Shown: positions 6,959 to 14,862 of the stretch, piece after piece | How the letters are laid out: each line of letters begins with the position of its first letter | Position numbering within the stretch: position 1 is the first letter of the stretch | Source of the DNA: Streptosporangiaceae bacterium | GTDB taxonomy: Bacteria; Actinomycetota; Actinomycetes; Streptosporangiales; Streptosporangiaceae | Reading direction: 5' to 3' | NCBI GenBank assembly: GCA_030045295.1 | Contig: JASIGD010000390.1 | Span: 1 to 24,259 of the forward strand | Length of the DNA stretch: 24,259 bases | The notes under the pieces: generated by a model | The model's input: the letters and a program-made list of their open reading frames with translations, nothing else | Told to the model about the DNA's origin: nothing | Databases searched by the model: none | Made by a program: the position numbers and the translations under genes

Positions 6959-9418
6959 GTGACGGGAATTCCGGCTGACGCCTTGACCGCCGACCCGGCG
7001 ACCGGCACCGAGAGGATCCTGGCCGAGGTGCTGGCTGACCTGCTCGGCGTGGAGCAGGTGCCGGTCGCTAGCCACTTCTTCGAGGACCTGGGCGCCGACT
7101 CGCTGGTGATGGCCCATTTCTGTGCCCGGGTGAGAAAACGGGAGGACCTGCCGTCGGTGTCGATGAAGGACATCTACCGGCATCCCACGATCCAGGAGCT
7201 GGCCACGGCGTTCGCGGACGCCCCGCCCGCCTTGGCGGCATCGCCGGTCCCGGCGCCGACCCAGGAGGCGGCGTCAGCCAGCACGCGAGAGTACGTCTTG
7301 TGCGGGACGCTCCAGCTGCTGTCGTTCCTCGGGTACGCCTGGGTAGCCGCGCTGCTCGGCGCCCGAGCGTATGAGTGGATCTCGGCCAGTTCGGGCTGGG
7401 TCGACGTCTACCTGCGGTCGGTCGTGTTCGGCGGTACTGTATTCATCCTGCTGTGCGCCCTCCCGATCGCGGCGAAATGGGTGCTGATCGGCCGGTGGAA
7501 GCCGCAGCAGATCCGCATCTGGAGCCTGGGCTACGTCCGCTTCTGGGTCGTCAAGACGCTGGTCCGGTCCAACCCGCTGGCGCTGATGACCATCGGCTCG
7601 CCGCTCTACGTGCTGTACCTCAGGGCGCTCGGCGCCAAGATCGGGCGGGGAGCCGTGATCTTCTCCCGGCAGGTGCCGGTGTGCACCGACCTGCTCACCG
7701 TCGGCGCGGGGACCGTCATCCGCAAGGACGCGTTCTTCCTGTGCTACCGCGCGCAGGCCGGCTGGATACAGACCGGTGCGGTCCGGATCGGCCGCGACGC
7801 TTTCATCGGCGAGAAGAGCGTCCTCGATATCGATACGTCGATGGGGGACGTGTCTCAGCTGGGTCATGCTTCCGCGCTGCATAGCGGCCAGACGGTTCCC
7901 GCCGGCCAGCGCTGGCACGGGTCTCCGGCCCAGCGCACGGACCTGAACTACGTCAGGGTCACGCCGGCGCGCTGCGGCACGCTGCGCCGGGTCAGGTTCT
8001 GCGCCCTCACCGTGCTCTGCGTATTCCTCCTTTACCTGCCGCTGGTCGAGGGGGGTGTATTCCTCCTGCTGACCGCGGTGCCGATGCTCGGCAAGATGCT
8101 GAACCCGAGCATGGACGCGATCACCTCACCGACGCTCTACGTTAAAGCGCTGGAACTCTCGGCGGTGTTCTTCTTCGGCTTGGTCCTGGTTGGGCTGGTC
8201 TTCGTGATCACCGTCCCTCGCATGCTGAACCTGTTCATCAAGCCGAGCGTGGTCTATCCGCTCTACGGTTTCCACGACCGGATCCACCGGGCGATCGCGC
8301 GCATGACCGGCGTGAAGTTCTTCACGCACCTGTTCGGGGACAGTTCCTACATCGTCTACTACCTGCGCTGCCTCGGCTACGACCTTTCCCGCGTGGAGCA
8401 GACCGGGTCGAACTTCGGCACGGAGGTGGGGCACGAGAGCCCGTACCTGAGCAAGATCGGCAGCGGGACCATGGTGGCCGACGGGTTGTCGATCATGAAC
8501 GCGGACTTCTCGAGCACATCGTTCCGCGTGTCCCCGGTGTCGATCGGGCCGCGCAATTTCATCGGGAACAACATCGCCTATCCGGCCGGCGGCAGGACGG
8601 GAGACAATTGCCTGCTCGCGACGAAGGCGATGATCCCGCTCGATGGGGAGATCCGCGAGGGCACGGGCTTGCTCGGCTCGCCGTGCTTCGAGATCCCGCG
8701 GTCAGTCGAGCGCGACAGCCGGTTCGACCATCTCAGATCCGGCGACGAACTGCCTGCCCGCCTGGCCGCGAAGAACCGGTACAACCTCCGGACCATGGGC
8801 GTTTTCCTGGTCGCCAGGTGGCTGCAGGTCTTCATCGTCACCGTCCTCGCCCTGGCCGCATTCGATGCGTACGGCGGGTCCCTGGACCTGATGATGGCGG
8901 CCCTGTTCGTGGCCAGTGTCCTGGTCACCCCGGTCTACTTCGTGCTGCTGGAGCGGGCCATGCGGGGATTCCGCCGGCTCCAGCCGCAGTACTGCTCGAT
9001 CTACGACCCGTACTTCTGGCGGCACGAACGCCTGTGGAAGGTACCCGGGGAGGGCTACCTGCACATGTTCGACGGCACCCCGTTCAAGAACCTGATCTGG
9101 CGGGGACTGGGGGTCAGGATCGGCAAGAGAGTCTTCGATGACGGCTGCTACATGACCGAGCGGACCCTGACGACTATCGGCGATGACGTCATGCTCAACG
9201 CGGGAAGCAAGATCCAGTGCCACTCGCAGGAGGACGGCACGTTCAAGTCTGACCGGAGCACGGCCGGCGGCGGCTGCACCCTCGGGGTCGGCGCGATGGT
9301 CCACTACGGCGTGACCATGGGCGACGGCTCGGTGCTCGCGCCGGACTCCTTCCTGATGAAAGGCGAAGAAATCCCGCCGCGCGCGCGATGGGGCGGGAAC
9401 CCGGCGAGGGAGATGTGA
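6959..9418 (+). CDS. Carrier protein fused to Pls-type membrane polymerase module
   Basis: This 819-residue protein starts at GTG 6959 behind GGGGGAG. Residues 10-90 are a peptidyl-carrier domain with the phosphopantetheine serine Ser48 (LGADSL). After a Pro/Ala linker come six predicted membrane helices in three pairs (about 113-136 and 153-178; 347-373 and 399-423; 613-640 and 644-668). They separate three soluble left-handed beta-helix-like hexapeptide domains (about 205-335, 430-600 and 690-819; for example IGRGAVIF, IGPRNFIGNN, VGAMVHYGVTMGDGS). This matches the C-terminal half of epsilon-poly-lysine synthetase (Pls) and the NRPS terminal domain family (TIGR02353), which forms amide bonds iteratively at the membrane. 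Unlike Pls, it has no adenylation domain; the next gene, 1 bp away, supplies one. I infer that it condenses Dap, or an oxidised form, into an oligomer or polymer, possibly coupled to export. Product length cannot be read from sequence. Confidence 0.88.
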   Translation: MTGIPADALTADPATGTERILAEVLADLLGVEQVPVASHFFEDLGADSLVMAHFCARVRKREDLPSVSMKDIYRHPTIQELATAFADAPPALAASPVPAPTQEAASASTREYVLCGTLQLLSFLGYAWVAALLGARAYEWISASSGWVDVYLRSVVFGGTVFILLCALPIAAKWVLIGRWKPQQIRIWSLGYVRFWVVKTLVRSNPLALMTIGSPLYVLYLRALGAKIGRGAVIFSRQVPVCTDLLTVGAGTVIRKDAFFLCYRAQAGWIQTGAVRIGRDAFIGEKSVLDIDTSMGDVSQLGHASALHSGQTVPAGQRWHGSPAQRTDLNYVRVTPARCGTLRRVRFCALTVLCVFLLYLPLVEGGVFLLLTAVPMLGKMLNPSMDAITSPTLYVKALELSAVFFFGLVLVGLVFVITVPRMLNLFIKPSVVYPLYGFHDRIHRAIARMTGVKFFTHLFGDSSYIVYYLRCLGYDLSRVEQTGSNFGTEVGHESPYLSKIGSGTMVADGLSIMNADFSSTSFRVSPVSIGPRNFIGNNIAYPAGGRTGDNCLLATKAMIPLDGEIREGTGLLGSPCFEIPRSVERDSRFDHLRSGDELPARLAAKNRYNLRTMGVFLVARWLQVFIVTVLALAAFDAYGGSLDLMMAALFVASVLVTPVYFVLLERAMRGFRRLQPQYCSIYDPYFWRHERLWKVPGEGYLHMFDGTPFKNLIWRGLGVRIGKRVFDDGCYMTERTLTTIGDDVMLNAGSKIQCHSQEDGTFKSDRSTAGGGCTLGVGAMVHYGVTMGDGSVLAPDSFLMKGEEIPPRARWGGNPAREM

Positions 9419-9419
9419 C

Positions 9420-11924
9420 ATGACCACCACCAGCCTGGAAGCCGAAGCCGGTCGCCGGTACTGGCGCGAGGTACTGCTCGCCGGCGGGGCCACCGCGATC
9501 CCCCGGTGGACCCTCGATCCCGTACCCGGCGTCGCCGGATACGAGGCCACGATCCCGCGTGACCTGGTGGCGGCGTTGCGCCTGCGGGCGGCCGAGCTGG
9601 CCGTGCCGTTCAGCTCGGTGCTGCTCGCCGCGCACGCCAAGGTGCTCGCGGCGCTGGCGGGCGAGCCGCAGGTCGTGACCGGCTACGTCGCCGCGCCGCG
9701 CGGGGTGGCGTTGCCCTGCCGCCTGACGGCCGGACCCGGCTCGTGGCGGACCGTCCTGCAGGACACCCACCGGGCCGAGTGGGAATTGCTGCTGCACCAG
9801 GACTTCCCGGTCGGTGACCTGGCGGGTGAGCTCGGGCTGACCGGGACGTCGTTCGAGACCGTGATTGACCTAGTGGGCGGCGACGGCAAGCTGGCCGCGG
9901 ACACCGTGCTGTGGGTGGGGATCCAGCCGGACCGCAACCGGCTCGCGCTGCGGCTCAGGTACCGGACCGACGTGATCGGCGAAGACTGCGCCGCGAGGAT
10001 CGCCGGCTATCACCTGACCGCGCTCGCGCTGATCGCCGCCGATCCGGACGCCGAGCACGGACGGCAGAGCCTGCTGTCCAGCGAGGAACTCCGATTCCAG
10101 CTCGAAGGGCTCGCCGGACCACCCCGGGACCTGCCGGACCGCCGGGTGCACGAGGTATTCGAGCAGCGGGCGAAGGCGAACCCGGACGCCGTCGTGGCCG
10201 TGCACGGCGACCGGCAGTGGACCTACCGGGAGCTCAACGCCCGCGCGAACCGGCTGGCCCGGGCTTTGCTGGCCCGGGGACTGCGCCGCGAAGGCGTTGT
10301 CGCCGTGATAACCGAGCGCAACCTGGACTGGATGGCCGCCGTCCTCGCGGTCTTCAAGGCGGGCGGAGCGTACCTGCCTATCGAGCCGCAGTTCCCGGCC
10401 GATCGCATCGCGACCACGCTGTCCCGGGCCGGGTGCCGGTTCGTGCTGACCGAACCCGGCAGCACCGACGTGCTCGGCCCGGCCCTCGACGCGCTGCCCG
10501 GGGTCCAGGTTCTCCTGGTCGAGGAGGCCTACGAGGAGAACCAGGCCGGCGACGATCTCGGCGTCAGCGTCGCGCCGGATCAGCTCGCTTACATCTACTT
10601 CACCTCCGGCTCCACGGGCGAGCCCAAGGGCGCGATGTGCGAGCACGCGGGCATGCTCAACCACATCTACGCCAAGATCGGCGACCTGGAGATCGGCGAC
10701 GGGCAGGTGGTGGCCCAGACCGCGCCCCAGTGCTTCGACATCTCCCTCTGGCAACTGGTGTCCGGACCGCTGGCCGGGGGGCGGACCCTGCTGGTGGAGC
10801 AGGAGGTGATCCTCGACGTCCGGCGGTTCCTGGACACGATTGCCGCCAACCGGGTCGCGGTACTCCAGGTCGTTCCGTCGTACCTCGAAGTGGTGCTGTC
10901 CTACCTGGAGCAGCATCCGCGGGCACTGCCCGACCTGCGGTACGTGTCGGTCACCGGCGAGGCGCTGAAGCAGGAGCTCGCGCAGCGCTGGTTCGCGGCC
11001 AACCCCGGGATCAAGCTGGTCAACGCCTACGGACTGACCGAGACCTCGGACGACACCAATCACGAGATCATGGACCGGGCCCCCGAGGGCGAACGGGTCC
11101 CGCTCGGCCGGCCCGTCAGCAACGTGCGTGTTTACGTCGTCGACGAGTACCTGTCACCGGTGCCGCTCGGCGCACCCGGTCTCATCGTCTTTTCCGGGGT
11201 CTGCGTCGGCCGCGGGTACATCAACGATCCGGAGCGCTCGGCACTGGCCTACATGGCCGATCCGCATCGCGCGGGGCAACGGCTCTACCGGGGCGGCGAC
11301 TACGGGCGCTGGCAGCCCGATGGCAAGCTGGAGTTCCTCGGCCGCCGGGACACCCAGGTCAAGATCAGCGGCTTCCGCATCGAGATCGGCGAGATCGAGA
11401 ACACCCTGCTGCGGGTCCCGGGTATCGGCGACGGCGCGGTGGTGGTAGCCCCCTCGGGCCAGCGCCTGGTGGCCTTTTACTCGGGCCAGCGGCCACTGCG
11501 GGCCGACGCCCTGCGGGACCGGCTCGGTGAGACGCTGCCCGGGTACATGGTCCCCTCGGCCTTCCACTGGCGGGAACGCCTGCCGCTGACCGCCAACAGC
11601 AAGATCGACTACAAGGCGCTGACGGCGCTCGCCGCGGAACTCGAAACCGCGGACTACCACGCGCCAGCCACGCCCGCCGAGCAGCGGCTGGCGGCCGCGT
11701 GGGCGAACGTGCTCGGCATCCCACCGGGCCAGATCGGCCGGCACGACAACTTCTTCGACCTGGGCGGCACGTCGCTGTCGGCCGTGAGGCTAGCGATCTC
11801 GCTGGACCGCGCGGTGTCGCTCAAGGAGCTCATCCAGCATCCCGTCCTCGCCGACCTGGCCGAGGTGATCGATGGCTTCTGCCTGGACAGCAACGAAAGG
11901 ACATCGACATGTCGCACTCGCTGA
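9420..11924 (+). CDS. NRPS: truncated C domain, adenylation and thiolation domains
   Basis: This 834-residue protein starts at ATG 9420, 1 bp after the previous stop, with GGGAG just upstream. Residues 1 to about 215 resemble only the C-terminal lobe of a condensation domain (from GRRYWREVL on); the N-lobe with HHxxxDG is missing, so this part should not catalyse condensation alone. Residues about 240-740 are an adenylation domain with A3 YFTSGSTGEPKG (393-404), A4 FDISLW, A5 NAYGLTET, A7 YRGGDYGRW, A8 KISGFRIEIGEIEN and A10 Lys728. A carrier domain follows, with Ser785 (LGGTSLS). My alignment to GrsA gives the specificity code D-I-W-Q-S-T-A-D-D-K. Two acidic residues at code positions 8 and 9 suit a basic side chain, and the neighbouring genes suggest Dap. 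No MbtH or thioesterase gene lies nearby. It presumably loads its own and/or the previous gene's carrier. Confidence 0.9.
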   Translation: MTTTSLEAEAGRRYWREVLLAGGATAIPRWTLDPVPGVAGYEATIPRDLVAALRLRAAELAVPFSSVLLAAHAKVLAALAGEPQVVTGYVAAPRGVALPCRLTAGPGSWRTVLQDTHRAEWELLLHQDFPVGDLAGELGLTGTSFETVIDLVGGDGKLAADTVLWVGIQPDRNRLALRLRYRTDVIGEDCAARIAGYHLTALALIAADPDAEHGRQSLLSSEELRFQLEGLAGPPRDLPDRRVHEVFEQRAKANPDAVVAVHGDRQWTYRELNARANRLARALLARGLRREGVVAVITERNLDWMAAVLAVFKAGGAYLPIEPQFPADRIATTLSRAGCRFVLTEPGSTDVLGPALDALPGVQVLLVEEAYEENQAGDDLGVSVAPDQLAYIYFTSGSTGEPKGAMCEHAGMLNHIYAKIGDLEIGDGQVVAQTAPQCFDISLWQLVSGPLAGGRTLLVEQEVILDVRRFLDTIAANRVAVLQVVPSYLEVVLSYLEQHPRALPDLRYVSVTGEALKQELAQRWFAANPGIKLVNAYGLTETSDDTNHEIMDRAPEGERVPLGRPVSNVRVYVVDEYLSPVPLGAPGLIVFSGVCVGRGYINDPERSALAYMADPHRAGQRLYRGGDYGRWQPDGKLEFLGRRDTQVKISGFRIEIGEIENTLLRVPGIGDGAVVVAPSGQRLVAFYSGQRPLRADALRDRLGETLPGYMVPSAFHWRERLPLTANSKIDYKALTALAAELETADYHAPATPAEQRLAAAWANVLGIPPGQIGRHDNFFDLGGTSLSAVRLAISLDRAVSLKELIQHPVLADLAEVIDGFCLDSNERTSTCRTR

Positions 11925-12904
11925 CAGACGTGGACCTGCAGCCCGGTCAACTCCCGGTACTGCGGGCCGAGGACGCCGGCCACGACGCTGGCCAATGGGC
12001 GGCCGACCACCGGGACGCGCTGCTCGCCGTCGCCGCCCAGCACGGCTGGGTCCTGGTCCGCGGCCTCGGGCTGCGTGATCCGGCGCAAACCGGTGCGGTC
12101 TTCCGGAGGCTGGCCGCCGGCCTGATGACCGAAAGGGAGGCCTTCGCTTCCCGCCAGGCCTACTCCGACGGCCTGTACTCCTCGTCCAAGTGGCCGGCGA
12201 ACCAGCCGATGTGCATGCACCATGAACTGAGCTACAGGCTCGAGTTCCCCGGCCTGATGCTGTTCGCGTGCCTGACTGCGCCTGCCCGGGGCGGGGCCAC
12301 CGCGGTAGCTGACGCGCCGACCGTGCTTCGCGCCCTGCCGGCCGAGCTGGTCGCGCGGTTCGAGCGCGTGGGCTGGGTGCTCACCCGCAACTACAACGAC
12401 GACATCGGGGCGTCGGTCGCCGATGCGTTCGGCACCGACGACCGTCGCGCGGTCGAGAGCTACTGCCAGGCCAACGCGATCGAGTTCGAGTGGCAACCCG
12501 ACGGCGGACTGCGCACCAGCCAGCGCCGCAGCGCCGTGCTGCATCATCCGCGCACCGGCCAGCGGTGCTGGTTCAACCAGGTCGCCTTCCTCAACGAGCG
12601 GACACTGGATCCCGAGGTGCGCGAGTACCTGGTGGACGTGTACGGTCCCGACGGGCTGCCGTTCAACACCCGCTTCGGCAACGGCGACCCGATCGGCGCG
12701 GATGTCGTGCAGCTGATCAACGAGGTCTACGACGCCAATACGGTACGCGAGCCGTGGCAGGCCGGCGACTTGATGCTCGTGGATAACGTCCGCACCGCGC
12801 ACAGCAGGGAGCCCTTCTCCGGGCCGCGCGAGGTACTCGTCGCGATGGCCGATCCGGTGCGCCTGGCCGAATGCGCTGCGACCGTCGGGGTGATGGTCAG
12901 ATGA
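11909..12904 (+). CDS. SyrP/TauD-like Fe(II)/2-oxoglutarate dioxygenase
   Basis: This 331-residue enzyme starts at ATG 11909, behind GAAAGG, inside the last 16 bp of the NRPS gene, so the two are translationally coupled. The same frame extends upstream within the NRPS but is not family sequence there. The iron ligands are an HxE pair (His104 and Glu106 in MHHELSY) and a distal His298 (VRTAHSREPF); Arg307 is the likely 2-oxoglutarate ligand. The block FACLTAPARGGATAVAD is typical of the TauD/TfdA group that includes SyrP, the hydroxylase for carrier-bound aspartate in syringomycin synthesis, and clavaminate synthase-like enzymes, many of which also use HxE. By analogy it hydroxylates or desaturates an amino acid, free or on a carrier. 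Its place between the NRPS and Dap genes makes Dap the first candidate substrate. I do not think it is a true taurine dioxygenase. Confidence 0.85.
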   Translation: MSHSLTDVDLQPGQLPVLRAEDAGHDAGQWAADHRDALLAVAAQHGWVLVRGLGLRDPAQTGAVFRRLAAGLMTEREAFASRQAYSDGLYSSSKWPANQPMCMHHELSYRLEFPGLMLFACLTAPARGGATAVADAPTVLRALPAELVARFERVGWVLTRNYNDDIGASVADAFGTDDRRAVESYCQANAIEFEWQPDGGLRTSQRRSAVLHHPRTGQRCWFNQVAFLNERTLDPEVREYLVDVYGPDGLPFNTRFGNGDPIGADVVQLINEVYDANTVREPWQAGDLMLVDNVRTAHSREPFSGPREVLVAMADPVRLAECAATVGVMVR

Positions 12905-13938
12905 CCACCGCGGAGGCGATCGTGCCACCGTTCGCGGTCATCGGTGGTGCCCAGGTCCGGCGGGCGCTGCAGGGCAGGGAGCGCCGACTCGTCCAGCTGG
13001 TCGAGGCCACCTACCGGCTGCACAGCGCCGGCGACTCGGTGAACCCGCCGTCTTACTTCCTGCGATTTCCCGACCGGCCTTCGGCCCGGATCATCGCGCT
13101 GCCGGCCTCGATCGGCGGCCCGCTCCGGGTCGATGGCCTGAAATGGATCTCCAGCTTCCCGGCGAACGTGACAGCGGGCATCCCGCGAGCCTCGGCCGTG
13201 CTGATCCTCAACGACCACGACACCGGCTACCCGTTTGCCTGCCTGGAGAGCTCGATCATCAGCGCGACCAGGACGGCCGCGCTGGCGGCCTCGGCGGCCG
13301 ACTGGCTCAGCCGCGGCCGGCCACGACCGGCGCGGGCCGGGTTCTTCGGGGTGGGCCTGATTGCCCGCTACATCCATACCTTCCTGACCGGCACCGGCTG
13401 GTCGTTCGACGAGATCGGTGTGCACGACCTGTCCGCCGACAGCGTGGCCGGCTTCCGCGGGTACCTGGAGCAGTCGGGCACCGCCGCCCGGATCAACGTG
13501 CACGATCGCGCCGAGCAACTGATCCGCTCGAGCGATCTGGTGATCTTCGCCACGGTCGCCGGTCAGCCGCACGTCAGCGACCTGCAGTGGTTCGAGCACA
13601 ATCCACTGGTTCTGCACGTGTCACTGCGCGACCTGGCGCCGCAGATCCTGCTCGCCTCGACCAACGTCGTCGACGACGTCGAGCACTGCCTGAAGGCCGA
13701 CACCTCGCCGCATCTGACCGAACAGCTGAGCGGCAACCGGGACTTCCTGGCCGGCACGCTGGACGACGTGATGGCCGGGCGGGTGGTGGTACCGGCAGAC
13801 CGGCCGGTGGTGTTCTCACCGTTCGGGCTCGGAGTACTCGACCTGGCGGTCGGTAGGTACGTCTACGACGAGGTGGCGCGCACCGGCGGGCTGCACATCA
13901 TCGAGGACTTCTTCCATGAACTGCGCCGATACGGATGA
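12901..13938 (+). CDS. SbnB-like NAD-dependent dehydrogenase (Dap synthesis)
   Basis: This 345-residue member of the ornithine cyclodeaminase/mu-crystallin family overlaps the dioxygenase stop as ATGA at 12901-12904, which fixes the start. SbnB oxidatively cleaves N-(2-amino-2-carboxyethyl)-glutamate with NAD to give L-Dap, 2-oxoglutarate and NADH. Family blocks seen are NPPSYFLRFP, GLKWISSFPANVTAGIPRAS (with Lys81 in the substrate-carboxylate position), ACLESSIISATRTAA and the NAD-binding GVGLIARY (150-157). These match SbnB/VioK-type enzymes more closely than true ornithine cyclodeaminases, and the SbnA-like gene four genes upstream supports that. The released 2-oxoglutarate is also the co-substrate of the dioxygenase encoded just upstream. 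This is the last clearly coupled gene of the operon. Confidence 0.9.
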   Translation: MTTAEAIVPPFAVIGGAQVRRALQGRERRLVQLVEATYRLHSAGDSVNPPSYFLRFPDRPSARIIALPASIGGPLRVDGLKWISSFPANVTAGIPRASAVLILNDHDTGYPFACLESSIISATRTAALAASAADWLSRGRPRPARAGFFGVGLIARYIHTFLTGTGWSFDEIGVHDLSADSVAGFRGYLEQSGTAARINVHDRAEQLIRSSDLVIFATVAGQPHVSDLQWFEHNPLVLHVSLRDLAPQILLASTNVVDDVEHCLKADTSPHLTEQLSGNRDFLAGTLDDVMAGRVVVPADRPVVFSPFGLGVLDLAVGRYVYDEVARTGGLHIIEDFFHELRRYG

Positions 13939-13970
13939 CCAGATCGGCCAGGATCGCAGCGGCCCCGACC

Positions 13971-13976
13971 TATAGT
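13971..13976 (+). promoter_or_regulatory. Possible -10 element TATAGT before SGNH lipoprotein gene
   Basis: TATAGT stands out in GC-rich sequence, 20 bp before the ATG at 13996. No matching -35 hexamer appears 16-18 bp upstream. If real, it would give the lipoprotein gene a very short leader and its own promoter, separate from the Dap operon. Confidence 0.22.
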
Positions 13977-13995
13977 CGATCCCGGGGAACTGGCT

Positions 13996-14859
13996 ATGGT
14001 CCTTGTCCGCATCGTGCTCGCCGTCGCCATGGTGGCGGCGGTCACGGCGTGCTCCGGGCCGGCCAGGCCGGGTCCGGCCAGTTACTACCTGGCTCTGGGC
14101 GACTCGCTGTCGCAAGGAGTCCAGCCGAACGCGGCGGGCATGAGCGTCGAGACCGGGGAGGGTTATCCCGACCAGGTCTACGCGGCGCTGCGCCCCGATC
14201 ATCCCGGGCTGCGGCTCGTCAAGCTCGGCTGCCCGGGCGAGACGACCGACACGATGATCCACGGCGGGATCTGCCGGTATAAATCGGGTTCCCAGCTGGC
14301 CGCCGCCGTCGCCTTCCTGCGCGCCCACCGCGGCCACGTTTTCTTGATCACCATCGACATCGGCGCCAATGACACCGAAGACTGCGGTAACCAGCCAGGC
14401 CTCAGCAAGATCGCCTCGTGCTTCGGCACAGCCGTCCCCCACGCCGCCGCCAACCTGGCCACGATTATGACGCGCCTTCGCGCGGCCGCCGGCCCGGGCG
14501 TGCCGATGGTCGGGATGAACTACTACCTGCCCGCGCTGGCCGAATGGCTCAACGGCACCCCCGGCCAGGCCATCGCCTGGCTCAGCGAGCAGCTGGCCGT
14601 CGGCTACAACGACGTGCTCAAGCAGGTTTACACCGAGTCCGGCGCCCGGGTCGCGGACGTGTTCGGCGCGTTCGACTCCTCGAACTTCGGAACCCTCGTG
14701 ACGACGCCCGGGATCGGCAAGGTCCCGCGCAACGTCGCCTTGATCTGCCAGTGGACCTGGGCGTGCACGGCGCCGCCGCGCGGGCCCAACCAGCACGCGA
14801 ACCAGGAAGGATACGCGGTCATCGCCCGCACCTTCCTGCAGACCGCCGGCCTGAGCTGA
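13996..14859 (+). CDS. Secreted SGNH-hydrolase lipoprotein
   Basis: This 287-residue protein has an N-terminal signal (MVLVRIVLAVAMVAAVTAC) ending in a lipobox with Cys19, so it is probably anchored on the outer face of the membrane. The GDSL/SGNH hydrolase blocks are ALGDSLSQG with nucleophile Ser37, and IGAND with Asn125. The catalytic histidine is probably His267 in NQHANQEGY; the Asp usually three residues before it is Pro264 here, so the triad is incomplete or formed differently. Several Cys pairs suit an exported protein. Family members cleave esters of lipids, glycans or small molecules; the substrate is unknown. It lies 57 bp after the Dap operon on the same strand, with a weak GGGGA ribosome site, and could belong to it or have its own promoter. 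It is convergent with the next gene, 3 bp apart. Confidence 0.8.
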   Translation: MVLVRIVLAVAMVAAVTACSGPARPGPASYYLALGDSLSQGVQPNAAGMSVETGEGYPDQVYAALRPDHPGLRLVKLGCPGETTDTMIHGGICRYKSGSQLAAAVAFLRAHRGHVFLITIDIGANDTEDCGNQPGLSKIASCFGTAVPHAAANLATIMTRLRAAAGPGVPMVGMNYYLPALAEWLNGTPGQAIAWLSEQLAVGYNDVLKQVYTESGARVADVFGAFDSSNFGTLVTTPGIGKVPRNVALICQWTWACTAPPRGPNQHANQEGYAVIARTFLQTAGLS

Positions 14860-14862
14860 GCC

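Noticed and set aside
11699..11908. Upstream extension of the dioxygenase frame to 11699
   Set aside because: The extra 70 codons overlap the NRPS carrier domain in another frame and do not resemble the family; ATG 11909 has a ribosome site and the conserved N-terminus.
5864..13938. Staphyloferrin B-type siderophore cluster
   Set aside because: SbnA/SbnB homologues are present, but there is no IucA/IucC-type NIS synthetase, decarboxylase or siderophore uptake gene; NRPS and Pls-type genes take their place.
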